Positions 19,559-28,703 of a DNA stretch of 43,399 nt are shown in pieces; the stretch's first letter is position 1, and every line of letters begins with the position of its first letter. Source of the DNA: Candidatus Pelagibacter sp. (GTDB lineage Bacteria; Pseudomonadota; Alphaproteobacteria; Pelagibacterales; Pelagibacteraceae). The position numbers and the translations under genes are program-made. The DNA is taken from contig JAOHCJ010000004.1 in the NCBI GenBank assembly GCA_028095445.1, forward strand, positions 1 through 43,399. Direction: 5' to 3'. Under the pieces are notes generated by a model that was not told the origin of the DNA, searched no databases, and saw nothing but the letters and a program-made list of their open reading frames with translations.

Positions 19559-20815
19559 TTATATAGCTAATTTGTAGGCAAAATTTTTGCCAAGATTTTC
19601 CTTAAGATCATTATTAAATCGAGCAGCTTCAGCACCATCTATTATCCTATGATCATAAGATAAAGATAGCGGAAGTATAGTTCTTGTTTGAAACTTACCA
19701 TTAATTAAGATTTGTTTTTTTTGAGATTTTCCAACACCTAAAATTGCAACTTCAGGAAAATTTATTATTGGTGTAAAGAATGAACCACCAATTCCTCCAA
19801 GACTAGTAATTGTCATTGACCCACCAAAAAATTCTTTTTTGTCTATTTTTAAATTTCTACACTTTTCACTGACATCTTTTAATTCTTCACTTATGCGACT
19901 AATATTTTTATTATCTGCATTTCGTATTTTTGGTACCATCAAACCATGAGGTGTATCTACTGCAATACCAATATGAAAATATTTTTTAATAGTAATCTTC
20001 CCATTCTCTATATCGTCAATTGATGAATTAAAGCTTGGAAATTTTTTTAAAGATGAAACTAAAGCTTTAACTATAAATGCTAAAGGTGTAATTTTTTTTT
20101 TTTCTCTTGTATAAATATCTGTAAGAGAGTTTCTGAACTCATCCATTTCAGTTATATCTGCTTCATCATGATTTGTTACATGTGGTATTGTTGTCCAGGA
20201 ATTTACGAGATAAGTCGATGCTAGTTTTTTAACTCTTGGGATATCTTTAACTTCAACTTCTCCAAATTCTGAATGAGAAAATTCATTTTTAATTTTCTTT
20301 AATCTGTCCTTTTTTACTTCAATTTGTTTGTTGATTCGATTGGATATAAAATTTTTTATATCACTTTCTACAACTCTTCCCTGTCTTTGGCTTCCATTAA
20401 TTTCATTTATATCTATACCAAGCTCCCTTGCAAATTTACGGGCCTTAGGACTCGCAGTTGAGACTCCTGAAACATTTTTTTTTATAGTCTCGTTAACTAT
20501 TATTTCTTTTTTAGTTTGAATTTTTTGTCCGTTTTTTTCAATTCTAGGCTTTACTTGCAAATCTGTTTCAGTTATTTCAGTCTTTTCTAAAATTAATATT
20601 GTATCACCTTCTGAAATCTTATCCCCAACTTTAATATTTATCGATTTAACCTTTCCATCAAAAGAAGATGGGATTTCAACACTTGATTTGTCACTTTCGA
20701 TTGTAACTAGTGGGTCATTTTTTGAAATGGATTGTCCATTCGATACTAGTACTTCAATTACTTCTACATCTCTGAATTCGCCTATGTTTGGAACTTTTAT
20801 CTCTTTATTTGGCAT
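19559..20815 (-). CDS. aceF: Pyruvate dehydrogenase E2, dihydrolipoamide acetyltransferase
   Basis: 418 residues from ATG 20815; this start lies one nt after the aceE stop and begins the lipoyl domain directly. The reading frame stays open further upstream into aceE, but that stretch has no domain. Order: one lipoyl domain (about 1-76, lipoyl lysine K43 in ESDKSSVEIP), a lysine-rich linker, the E1/E3-binding domain (SPKARKFARELGIDINEING), a second linker, and the catalytic core ending in LSYDHRIIDGAEAARF with the His-x3-Asp-Gly active site. It moves acetyl groups from E1 to CoA. Only one lipoyl domain is present, compared with three in E. coli; another is fused to E1 next door. No E3 gene is in the window. 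Confidence 0.95.
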   Translation of the reverse strand: MPNKEIKVPNIGEFRDVEVIEVLVSNGQSISKNDPLVTIESDKSSVEIPSSFDGKVKSINIKVGDKISEGDTILILEKTEITETDLQVKPRIEKNGQKIQTKKEIIVNETIKKNVSGVSTASPKARKFARELGIDINEINGSQRQGRVVESDIKNFISNRINKQIEVKKDRLKKIKNEFSHSEFGEVEVKDIPRVKKLASTYLVNSWTTIPHVTNHDEADITEMDEFRNSLTDIYTREKKKITPLAFIVKALVSSLKKFPSFNSSIDDIENGKITIKKYFHIGIAVDTPHGLMVPKIRNADNKNISRISEELKDVSEKCRNLKIDKKEFFGGSMTITSLGGIGGSFFTPIINFPEVAILGVGKSQKKQILINGKFQTRTILPLSLSYDHRIIDGAEAARFNNDLKENLGKNFAYKLAI

Positions 20816-20816
20816 T

Positions 20817-23800
20817 TTATAGTTTTGTAGGCATTGGTTTATTGCCATCAATATTGTATCTTTTAATAGCCTCTTTTGCATATTTTGAAGCTATTAATTG
20901 TTCCTTAGCTAATACACTTAATCCATAAGTAACAAGGTGTTCTTTATCAACTTCAAAAAATTTTCTAAGATTTTTTCTAGTATCACTTCTTCCAAACCCA
21001 TCAGTTCCTAGGGAGTAAAAACTCTTTTTTGTGTAAGGCCTAATTTGATCTGAATTCATCCTCATGTAGTCCGATGCTGCCATAATTGGTCCTTCTGTTT
21101 TTCCTAAACACTGTTCCACAAATGAAACCCTTTGATCTTTGTCTGGGTTTAAAAGATTATATCTTTCAACTTCTATTCCATCTTTTCTTAATTCATTAAA
21201 GCTAGTAACACTCCAAATTTCACTGTCTATTTTGTAATCATTTTGTAAAATCTCTGCAGCTGCCATCATTTCTCTTAATATTGTACCAGATCCTAAAAGT
21301 TGAATTTTAGTTTTCTTGAATTTATTGAATTCTTTAATTTTGTACATTCCTTTCAGAATACCTTCTTCACAATTTCTATCTTTTGGCATTTCAGGATGGG
21401 TATAATTTTCATTCATAGTTGTTATATAGTAAAAAATATTTTCATTTTTTTCATGCATTCTTCTTAGACCTTCTCTAAAAATCACTGCAAGTTCGTAATG
21501 GAAAGTAGGATCGTATGTTACACAATTTGGTATTGTTGAAGCTATTAGATGGCTATGTCCATCCTGGTGTTGTAAACCCTCGCCTGCCAAAGTTGTTCTT
21601 CCTGCTGTAGCTCCAATTAAAAAACCTCTTGCTTGACTATCTCCTGCAGCCCAAGCAAGATCGCCTACTCTCTGAAAGCCAAACATAGAATAAAAAATAT
21701 AAATAGGTATCATTTCAATATCATGATTTGTATAAGCTGTAGCAGCTGCAATCCATGATGACATTGCACCTGCCTCATTAATTCCTTCTTCTAAAACTTG
21801 TCCACTTTTAGCTTCTCTATAAGAACTTAATTGAGCTGAGTCCTCAGGTTCATATTTTTGTCCTTCATGTGCATATATTCCTATCTTTTGAAAAAAACCT
21901 TCCATGCCAAAAGTTCTTGCTTCATCTGGTATAATAGGGACCAGTCTTGGTGCAACATTTTTATCTCTAAGTAAATTTGTTAACAATCTAACCAATGACA
22001 TGGTTGTGGACATCTCTTTATCTCCAGTTGATATTTTCATAAAATCAAAAATATCTTTTGCAGGAGCTTTAATTGGTTTTGAATATGTTGTTCTTTCCGG
22101 CAAGAAACCTCCAAGCATCATTCTTCTTTCTTTAATATATTTAATTTCTAGAGATTTTTCATTAGGTTTGAAATATTCAACATTCTTCACTTGTGTATCT
22201 GTTAGCGGTACATCAAAACGATCTCTGTAATATAATAAGTCATCTACATCTAATTTTTTTGTTTGATGAGATGTATTAACACTTTCCCCAGTTTTACCCA
22301 TTCCATAACCTTTAATAGTTTTAGCTATTATAACTGTTGGGCTACCTTGGTTTTTTGATGCCTTGTCATATGCAGAATAAACTTTATGTGGGTCGTGACC
22401 TCCTCTATTTAGTCTCCAAATATCTTTATCTGATAAACTAGAAACTAATTCTTTTGTCTCTATATACTTTCCAAAAAATTTTTCCCTAACATAAGTGCCA
22501 TCTCTTGCTTTCATTGCTTGATATTCTCCATCAACAGTTTCATTCATAATCTTAATTAAATGACCTGTTTTATCATTAGCAATCAAAGAGTCCCAATAAG
22601 AGCCCCAAATTACTTTTATTACATTCCAACCAGCTCCTCTGAAACTACCTTCTAATTCTTGAATGATTTTCCCATTACCTCTTACTGGTCCATCTAATCT
22701 TTGAAGATTACAATTAACAACAAATATTAGATTATCTAATTTTTCTCTAGCAGCTAACCCAATTGCCCCTAAAGATTCAGGTTCATCCATTTCTCCATCA
22801 CCAAGAAATGCCCAAACTTTTCGACCTTCATCTTTAATAAGCCCACGATTAATTAAATACTTCATGTATCTTGCTTGATATATAGCAAGCATTGGCCCTA
22901 GTCCCATTGATACAGTTGGGAATTGCCAAAATTTTGGCATCAACCAAGGATGCGGATATGAAGAAAGACCTCCTGGTTTGACTTCTTGTCTAAAGCTATC
23001 TAATTGTTTTTCATTTAATCTTCCTTCTAAAAATGCTCTAGCATACATGCCAGGCGCACTATGCCCTTGGAAATATACTAGATCACCACCAAATTTATTA
23101 TTTTTAGCTCTCCAAAAATGATTCATTCCTACATCGTAAAGTGTTGCTGCTGACGCAAATGTACCAATATGTCCCCCTAATTCTGGAAATTTTTTATTAG
23201 CTCTTACAACCATAGCTGCTGCGTTCCATCTAATTAAAGATCTTATTCTTCTTTCAATATTCTGGTCACCATTTGATTTAACTTCTGCTTCAGGTGGAAT
23301 TGTATTTATATAAGGTGTGTTTTGAGTGTAAGGAATATTTGCTCCTCCTAGGTAGGCTTTATTTATTAATTCTTTTATTAAAAAATGAGCTCTTTGATTT
23401 CCATCTTTTTCGACAACAGCTGACAAAGATTCTAGCCAATCTTGAGTTTCTAACGGATCAATATCTTCACTATTGTTGACTTCAATTATTTTTTGTTTTC
23501 TTTCACTAGTTGGCACTTCTTTTGTAACTTCTTCTTTTTTTTCAACTTTTAAAGTTTTTTCTGCCTGCTCAATAATACTTTCTGTATCTTTAGGAATTGT
23601 TTTTTCTGATGGGGTTTTTTTTAAAGAAGTGATATTAAATAATAAATCTCCTTTGGAAACTTTATCACCAACTTTAATATTAACAGATTCTATTTTTCCA
23701 GAAATTGTTGAAGGGATTTCAACACTAGATTTATCACTTTCAATAGTAACAACAGGATCATTTATATTTACTTCATCGCCTGCCTTTACTAAAAGTTCAA

Positions 23801-23855
23801 TAACTTCAACTTTTTCAAATTCACCAATATCTGGAACAAGTAATTTTTCACTCAT
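20817..23855 (-). CDS. aceE: Pyruvate dehydrogenase E1 (homodimeric AceE type) with fused N-terminal lipoyl domain
   Basis: 1012 residues, about 125 more than E. coli AceE (887). Residues 1-75 are a complete lipoyl domain (lipoyl lysine K42 in ESDKSSVEIP), then a charged linker rich in K/E/T (about 78-125), then a full AceE body: DPLETQDWLESLSAVVEKDG, HSAPGMYARAFLEGRL, the thiamine diphosphate motif GDGEMDEPES, and the C-terminal transketolase-like domains. It decarboxylates pyruvate and passes the acetyl group to lipoyl. A hand alignment gives 44 of 73 identities between this lipoyl domain and that of AceF. A TATAAT lies 30 nt upstream of the ATG. Confidence 0.95.
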   Translation of the reverse strand: MSEKLLVPDIGEFEKVEVIELLVKAGDEVNINDPVVTIESDKSSVEIPSTISGKIESVNIKVGDKVSKGDLLFNITSLKKTPSEKTIPKDTESIIEQAEKTLKVEKKEEVTKEVPTSERKQKIIEVNNSEDIDPLETQDWLESLSAVVEKDGNQRAHFLIKELINKAYLGGANIPYTQNTPYINTIPPEAEVKSNGDQNIERRIRSLIRWNAAAMVVRANKKFPELGGHIGTFASAATLYDVGMNHFWRAKNNKFGGDLVYFQGHSAPGMYARAFLEGRLNEKQLDSFRQEVKPGGLSSYPHPWLMPKFWQFPTVSMGLGPMLAIYQARYMKYLINRGLIKDEGRKVWAFLGDGEMDEPESLGAIGLAAREKLDNLIFVVNCNLQRLDGPVRGNGKIIQELEGSFRGAGWNVIKVIWGSYWDSLIANDKTGHLIKIMNETVDGEYQAMKARDGTYVREKFFGKYIETKELVSSLSDKDIWRLNRGGHDPHKVYSAYDKASKNQGSPTVIIAKTIKGYGMGKTGESVNTSHQTKKLDVDDLLYYRDRFDVPLTDTQVKNVEYFKPNEKSLEIKYIKERRMMLGGFLPERTTYSKPIKAPAKDIFDFMKISTGDKEMSTTMSLVRLLTNLLRDKNVAPRLVPIIPDEARTFGMEGFFQKIGIYAHEGQKYEPEDSAQLSSYREAKSGQVLEEGINEAGAMSSWIAAATAYTNHDIEMIPIYIFYSMFGFQRVGDLAWAAGDSQARGFLIGATAGRTTLAGEGLQHQDGHSHLIASTIPNCVTYDPTFHYELAVIFREGLRRMHEKNENIFYYITTMNENYTHPEMPKDRNCEEGILKGMYKIKEFNKFKKTKIQLLGSGTILREMMAAAEILQNDYKIDSEIWSVTSFNELRKDGIEVERYNLLNPDKDQRVSFVEQCLGKTEGPIMAASDYMRMNSDQIRPYTKKSFYSLGTDGFGRSDTRKNLRKFFEVDKEHLVTYGLSVLAKEQLIASKYAKEAIKRYNIDGNKPMPTKL

Positions 23856-23885
23856 TATTTAAGACGTTTTATACACCTAAAAAGA

Positions 23886-23891
23886 ATTATA
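23886..23891 (-). promoter_or_regulatory. Candidate -10 of the aceE-aceF promoter
   Basis: A perfect TATAAT on the minus strand, 30 nt before the aceE ATG, giving a leader of about 24 nt. No clear -35 is seen at 16-18 nt. The gap 23856-24067 otherwise holds only AT-rich sequence and a doubtful 38-codon plus-strand frame (23955-24071). Confidence 0.35.
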
Positions 23892-24067
23892 TTTAATACA
23901 TTATTAACACATTTAGAGCCTTTTTTGGACAACCTTATATGTAACTTCTATACAATGATTACTATTATATTAAAAAAGATAACTAGATTAAAAAATAAAC
24001 ATAATTTAGAAGCTAAGTTTTGGATTCAAAGAGCCTTACTGATTAAAAGTTTTAAAAATAATTCTTT

Positions 24068-25261
24068 TTAATCTTTTTCTATACAAATTGCTATACCCAT
24101 ACCACCGCCAATGCAAAGAGTAGCACAACCTTTGGCTTTATTTTGTCTGATCATTTCGTGAATTAAGGTTGTTAAAATTCTAGTCCCTGAAGCTCCTATT
24201 GGATGGCCCAAAGCTATTGCTCCACCATTAACATTTACTTTTTCCTTTTGAATCTTAAGTTCTTTTATTACAGCAATACTTTGAGCTGCGAATGCCTCAT
24301 TAATTTCGAATAAATCTATATATTCAATTTCCCAATTAGCTTTTTTTAAGGCCATATTCACAGCAGGGATTGGCCCAAGTCCCATCAAAGATGGTTCAAC
24401 ACCACAAGCAGCCCAAGATACTATTTTTACTAATGAGCCTATAGATCTACGTTCTGACTCTTTTCTGGACATTAGTATAGTTGCGGCTGCTCCATCATTT
24501 ATTCCAGATGAGTTCCCTGCAGTTACTGTGCCATTTTCTTTAAAAACTGTTTTATATTTATTTAAATCTTCTAAGTTTAAATCACTTCTGGGGTATTCAT
24601 CTTTTTCAAAAATGAATTTTTCTTTACCTCTACTAACTTGTAATTTAATTATCTCATTTTGAAACTTGTTTTCACTTACAGCTTTTTGAGTCTTTTCTTG
24701 AGAATTTAATGCAAACATATCTTGCTCATCTCTAGAAATTTTATATTTATCAGCTACATTTTCTGCTGTAACCCCCATATGATAATCGTTGAATGCATCT
24801 ATTAATCCATCCTTAATCATGGAGTCGTTTAATCTATTTTCAAGTAGCTTTTTATCTTCTCTATAAAATATTGTATGTGGTGCTCTTGACATATTCTCTT
24901 GACCACCAGCAACTACAATTTGACTTTCATTTAATTTAATAGATTGATAGCCTGAAACTACTGATCTTAGTCCTGATCCACAAACTTGATTAACAATATA
25001 TGCTGGTTTTGAAATTGGTATTCCAGCATTAACAGAGGCTTGTCTTGCGGGGTTTTGTCCTAACCCTGAAGTAAGAACGTGTCCCATAATTACTTCATCA
25101 ATGTTATCTAATTTTAATTTTGATTTATAAACTGCTTCTTTAATTGCTATCGCACCTAGTTTATGAGCATCTAGGCCTTTTAAAGATCCTTTATATTTCC
25201 CTATAGGCGTTCTTAATGCAGCTGTTATTACTACATCATTTGGTTTTTTGATCATTACCAT
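24068..25261 (-). CDS. Acetyl-CoA C-acetyltransferase (thiolase)
   Basis: 397 residues, thiolase II length. It condenses two acetyl-CoA to acetoacetyl-CoA or runs the reverse cleavage. The nucleophilic cysteine is in NQVCGSGLRSV (near residue 92), and the C-terminal signatures are VNGGAIALGHPIGASGTRIL (catalytic His) and GCATLCIGGGMGIA (second Cys). The start may be ATG 25261 or the ATG two codons later (25255). A well-formed promoter lies 6 nt upstream of the first ATG, so the mRNA would be leaderless or have a 6-nt leader. No other fatty-acid or polyhydroxybutyrate gene is adjacent, so its direction in vivo is open. Confidence 0.93.
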   Translation of the reverse strand: MVMIKKPNDVVITAALRTPIGKYKGSLKGLDAHKLGAIAIKEAVYKSKLKLDNIDEVIMGHVLTSGLGQNPARQASVNAGIPISKPAYIVNQVCGSGLRSVVSGYQSIKLNESQIVVAGGQENMSRAPHTIFYREDKKLLENRLNDSMIKDGLIDAFNDYHMGVTAENVADKYKISRDEQDMFALNSQEKTQKAVSENKFQNEIIKLQVSRGKEKFIFEKDEYPRSDLNLEDLNKYKTVFKENGTVTAGNSSGINDGAAATILMSRKESERRSIGSLVKIVSWAACGVEPSLMGLGPIPAVNMALKKANWEIEYIDLFEINEAFAAQSIAVIKELKIQKEKVNVNGGAIALGHPIGASGTRILTTLIHEMIRQNKAKGCATLCIGGGMGIAICIEKD

Positions 25262-25267
25262 TACAAC

Positions 25268-25296
25268 ATAATATTTTATAAGTTAATTTAAATCAA
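25268..25296 (-). promoter_or_regulatory. Promoter of the thiolase gene (near-leaderless)
   Basis: TTGATT (25296-25291), 17-nt spacer, TATTAT (25273-25268), then 6 nt to the ATG at 25261. The -35 matches 4 of 6 and the -10 matches 5 of 6 consensus positions. Transcription would start at or just before the start codon. Confidence 0.55.
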
Positions 25297-25302
25297 AAAC
25301 TT

Positions 25303-25311
25303 TGTTATAAT
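25303..25311 (+). promoter_or_regulatory. Extended -10 promoter of tRNA-Arg
   Basis: TGTTATAAT is a perfect extended -10 (TGn plus TATAAT at 25306-25311), 19 nt before the mature tRNA 5' end. The -35 position (25283-25288, TTAATT) matches only 3 of 6. The thiolase promoter lies back-to-back on the other strand. Confidence 0.6.
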
Positions 25312-25330
25312 CTGTAAATAATTTAATTAT

Positions 25331-25407
25331 GGACCGCTGGCCAAATTGGATAAGGCGCTCGGCTACGAACCGGGAGATTCCAGATTCGAGTTCTGGGCGG
25401 TCCACCA
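25331..25407 (+). tRNA. tRNA-Arg (anticodon ACG)
   Basis: A 77-nt cloverleaf with encoded CCA. The acceptor stem GGACCGC pairs with GCGGTCC; the anticodon stem CTCGG/CCGGG (one mismatch-free reading with a G-T pair) encloses the loop CTACGAA, so the anticodon is ACG, read as inosine after deamination by TadA. The T arm is CCAGA-TTCGAGT-TCTGG. It reads CGU, CGC and CGA codons. Confidence 0.97.
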
Positions 25408-25422
25408 ACAAAAAGGTAAAAT

Positions 25423-25521
25423 ATGCTTGAATGGTTAACTAAATCATCTTTACAAAAATCAGTTATCTATTTTTTTGTAATGGTTTTTATAGTTTTATTA
25501 ATCTTAACTTTTATATTATAA
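25423..25521 (+). CDS. Small single-pass membrane peptide (32 aa)
   Basis: ATG at 25423, TAA at 25519-25521. An AAGGT lies 7 nt before the ATG, one of few clear Shine-Dalgarno-like sites in the window. The peptide has a short amphipathic N-terminus (MLEWLTKSSLQKS) followed by a continuous hydrophobic stretch of about 19 residues (VIYFFVMVFIVLLILTFIL), a typical single membrane helix. It lies between tRNA-Arg and the thioesterase gene (6-nt gap). The family is not recognised, and it could be chance in AT-rich DNA, but start signal and spacing fit a real gene. Confidence 0.45.
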   Translation: MLEWLTKSSLQKSVIYFFVMVFIVLLILTFIL

Positions 25522-25527
25522 AAACTT

Positions 25528-25953
25528 ATGTCTAATGATTTTGAACAAATAAGTCTTAAACCAGGCTTTATGAAACATAATGGTGGAATTTTATTTAGAA
25601 ATATATCTGAAACGGAATATGAATTTAAAACAATAATTAATGAAAACCACTTAAATGCTGCTGGAATAACTCATGGTGGATATTTATCAGCTTTAATTGA
25701 TGCAGGAGCAGGCACTGCTGCTCATAGAGCAGCTTATAATGAACCTTGCGTAACTATTTCATTAGATTTAAAATTTATTGGGGCTTCTAAAGAAAATGAC
25801 GAAGTAATGGGTTTTGCAAAAATTTTGAAAAAAACGAATACACTGGTATTCTTATTTTGTGAGCTGAAATGTAATAATAAAATTATAACTTCTGCATCAG
25901 GAGTTTGGAAAATTTTAAAAATAAAACCATCTAACCTTGGTCCAGGTGGATAA
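25528..25953 (+). CDS. Hotdog-fold acyl-CoA thioesterase (PaaI family)
   Basis: 141 residues, the length of PaaI-type hotdog proteins. The signature ITHGGYLSALIDAGAG (about residues 48-63) has the HGG turn and the acidic residue of the active helix, followed by CVTISLDLKFIGAS. It probably hydrolyses short- or aryl-acyl-CoA to free CoA. The thiolase is divergent across the tRNA, so the two share CoA chemistry but not a transcript. The exact acyl group is unknown. Confidence 0.85.
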   Translation: MSNDFEQISLKPGFMKHNGGILFRNISETEYEFKTIINENHLNAAGITHGGYLSALIDAGAGTAAHRAAYNEPCVTISLDLKFIGASKENDEVMGFAKILKKTNTLVFLFCELKCNNKIITSASGVWKILKIKPSNLGPGG

Positions 25954-26219
25954 TTACTTTTTTTAAGTTTAAATTATAAAAATATAAATAACTCCTCTTA
26001 CTTAATATAAAAGAGAATTTGTTTTTTGTGCTAGAGAAACTTTCTATAATTTTTTATAAATATTAATACAGAATTGTTTTTAACTATGTTAACTTAATAA
26101 AAGAATTAATAATAAATGAGAACTTTCAGCCTTGCGATTCGGTCTTGTTTTAACCTATTTTTGTTCTTTATGAGTAACAATATGTGGTGGAGAAAAAACC
26201 AAAGGTACCATAAATAGAA
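25954..26219 (+). other. 266-bp gap with weak terminator and a 33-codon leader frame before the helicase
   Basis: After the thioesterase stop, CTCTT (25995-25999) can pair with AAGAG (26011-26015), with six Ts at 26022-26027; this is at best a weak terminator. From 26116 to 26217 a frame of 33 codons starts MRTFSLAIRSCFNLF and ends in MWWRKNQRYHK, with its stop 2 nt before the helicase ATG. The stretch 26118-26155 is visibly richer in G+C than its surroundings. It could be a leader peptide, part of a small RNA, or nothing. Confidence 0.3.
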
Positions 26220-28703
26220 ATGTCAAAAAATAAAATCACTGCTGTTCTGGGTCCAACAAATACTGGAAAAACCTTTCTTGCAATTGAAACTATGCTTTCA
26301 TTTGATACTGGTATGATTGGTTTTCCGTTGAGACTTTTAGCAAGAGAAGTCTATGACAAAATTATTAAAAAAATAAGTTTAGATAAAGTTGCATTAATTA
26401 CTGGTGAAGAAAAAATAATTCCACCAAATGCTAAATACTTTCTTTGCACTGTTGAGTCTATGCCAATTAACAAACACTTAGACTTTGTAGGAATAGATGA
26501 AATTCAAATGTGTGCTGATCATGAAAGAGGTCATATTTTTACTGATCGACTATTAAATCTTCGTGGAGAAAAATTAACAATGTTTATGGGATCTAGTACA
26601 ATAAAAAACATTATTAATAAATTGGATGAAGACACTGAATTTATAAATAGGGATAGACTTTCTAAATTGTCATATGTTGGACATAAAAAAATTTCAAGGA
26701 TAAATAGAAAAACAGCAATAATAGCTTTTTCAACAGAAGAAGTTTATGCAATAGCTGAATTAGTAAGAAGACAGAAGGGTGGAGCTGCAATTGTTATGGG
26801 TTCTTTAAGCCCAAAAACAAGAAATGCCCAAGTAGAGTTATATCAATCAGGTGATGTTGATTTTCTTGTTGCTACAGATGCAATAGGCATGGGAATAAAT
26901 ATGGATTTGGAAAATGTTTTTTTTTCAAATTTAAAAAAATTTGATGGAAGAAAACTAAGACGACTTAATCTACCTGAGATTGGGCAAATTGCAGGTAGAG
27001 CAGGCAGATACTTAAATGATGGAAGTTTTGGTATAACTGGTGATTGCAAAGAGGTTAATTCTGAAGATGTTAGTTTGCTTGAAAATCATAAATTCGAAGA
27101 AATCAAAATGTTATTTTGGAGAAACTCCAATTTAAATTTTAATAATTCTTTAAGTTTAATAAAATCTCTTGAAGAAAGGCCCAATAAAGATTGGTTAAAA
27201 AAAATACATGAATGTGCAGATGAGAAAGTTTTAAAATATTTCTTAAAAGATATGACAGCTCATAATATTAAAAATGATAAAGAAGTTTTAAAATTACTAT
27301 GGGATTGTTGTCAAATTCCTGATTTCGTAAAGAAAACTTATGGAAACCATCTTGAAGTTATCAGTAAAGTCTTTAGCTTTTTAAACAGTAAAGAAAGTAA
27401 AATTACTAATGATTATATGAGATTACAGTTAATGAAACTAGATAAATTAGATGGAAATGTCGATTCTTTATCAAATAGAATTGCAAATGTTAGAACTTGG
27501 TCATATGTTTCAAATAAAATTAATTGGGTAGAAAATCAAAACTATTGGATTGAAAAAACAAAATTATTAGAAGATAAGTTGTCTGACAGATTGCATGAGG
27601 AACTTACAAAAAATTTTATCGATAAAAGGGCAAGTGTCCTTGCGAGAGGGTTAAAACAAGATATGAACTTTAAAACAGAGATAAAGGAAGATGATAAAGT
27701 GATAATTGATGATCAGTTTATCGGAAACTTAAAAGGACTAAAGTTTGAAATGGACCTAAAGGCTGGCGCTCTAGAAACAGATATTAAATCATTAAAAAAA
27801 GCTGCCAGACAAACTGTAGGACCAGAGCTTCAAAAAAGAATTCAATCAATTATAGATACGGGTTTAATAGAAATAAAAGATGATTTTAAAATTTATTGGA
27901 AAAGTTTTCCTATAGCTAAACTAGAATCAGGTAAAGATTATTTAAACCCTGAATTATTTTTAATAGTAGATGATATTTTAGAAAATACTGACAAACAAAA
28001 ATTATCTGAATTTGTTGAAAAATGGGTAAAAGAAAAAATCAAAATTGTATTGAAAAGTTTAATTGATCTAAAAAATTTAAAAGAAAGCAATTCATCAATT
28101 AAAGCTTTGGCTTATCAATTATATGAAAATAATGGTGTTATTAAAAGAGACAGCGTAACTAACTATCTAAAAAATCTTGGCCAAGATGAAAGAAAAATTT
28201 TAAGAGACTTAGGTGTTAAGTTTGGAAGATATCACGTGTTTCTATTTAGATTGTTAAAACCTGAAGCAGTTTCTTTAAGAATATTATTATGGAAAAATTT
28301 TCATCAAAAATTCTTTAATTTAACCCCTCCTACTTTTGGTCTAAATTTTTTAGATAATAAAGAGATAAATAATAAAAATTTTATGCTTCTTTGTGGATTT
28401 GAATGTTTTGAGAACTACTATGTTAGAATAGATATATTAGAGAGATTATTTGTTTTAATTATTAACTCTAACCCTGATAAAGATAAAGAAATCAAACTTA
28501 TCCCTGAAATGTTAAATTTACTTGGATGTAGTAAGGAAAATTTTAAAAAATTAATTGAAAAAATGAACTATAAAACTTATAAAAAAAATAATGAACTTTA
28601 TTTTAAATACACACCTAAAAGGAAAACGATGAAAACTTTTAAAAAAGTAGACTCAGCAAATAGTCCTTTTAATATTTTGAAAAATTTAAGTTTTAATCAA
28701 TGA
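26220..28703 (+). CDS. Suv3-like DExH RNA helicase
   Basis: 827 residues. The N-terminus is the helicase core: Walker A GPTNTGKTF (about 11-19), motif II DEIQ in VGIDEIQMCADHERGH, motif III-like MGSS, and motifs V-VI in VATDAIGMGINMDLENVFFS and EIGQIAGRAGRY. The C-terminal 500 residues resemble alphaproteobacterial relatives of SUPV3L1, the mitochondrial degradosome helicase. It likely unwinds RNA for decay or processing. It heads a run with tightly overlapping genes: the ATGA with the next gene is a 4-nt overlap. Upstream is a possible 33-codon leader frame. Confidence 0.88.
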   Translation: MSKNKITAVLGPTNTGKTFLAIETMLSFDTGMIGFPLRLLAREVYDKIIKKISLDKVALITGEEKIIPPNAKYFLCTVESMPINKHLDFVGIDEIQMCADHERGHIFTDRLLNLRGEKLTMFMGSSTIKNIINKLDEDTEFINRDRLSKLSYVGHKKISRINRKTAIIAFSTEEVYAIAELVRRQKGGAAIVMGSLSPKTRNAQVELYQSGDVDFLVATDAIGMGINMDLENVFFSNLKKFDGRKLRRLNLPEIGQIAGRAGRYLNDGSFGITGDCKEVNSEDVSLLENHKFEEIKMLFWRNSNLNFNNSLSLIKSLEERPNKDWLKKIHECADEKVLKYFLKDMTAHNIKNDKEVLKLLWDCCQIPDFVKKTYGNHLEVISKVFSFLNSKESKITNDYMRLQLMKLDKLDGNVDSLSNRIANVRTWSYVSNKINWVENQNYWIEKTKLLEDKLSDRLHEELTKNFIDKRASVLARGLKQDMNFKTEIKEDDKVIIDDQFIGNLKGLKFEMDLKAGALETDIKSLKKAARQTVGPELQKRIQSIIDTGLIEIKDDFKIYWKSFPIAKLESGKDYLNPELFLIVDDILENTDKQKLSEFVEKWVKEKIKIVLKSLIDLKNLKESNSSIKALAYQLYENNGVIKRDSVTNYLKNLGQDERKILRDLGVKFGRYHVFLFRLLKPEAVSLRILLWKNFHQKFFNLTPPTFGLNFLDNKEINNKNFMLLCGFECFENYYVRIDILERLFVLIINSNPDKDKEIKLIPEMLNLLGCSKENFKKLIEKMNYKTYKKNNELYFKYTPKRKTMKTFKKVDSANSPFNILKNLSFNQ

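Noticed and set aside
20816..20881. 22-codon upstream extension of aceF into aceE
   Set aside because: The lipoyl domain begins directly at ATG 20815, which follows the aceE stop by one nt. The extension is inside coding sequence of aceE and has no domain.
23955..24071. 38-codon plus-strand frame in the aceE-thiolase gap
   Set aside because: No Shine-Dalgarno, composition like background, and it overlaps the thiolase stop on the other strand. Possible but not supported.
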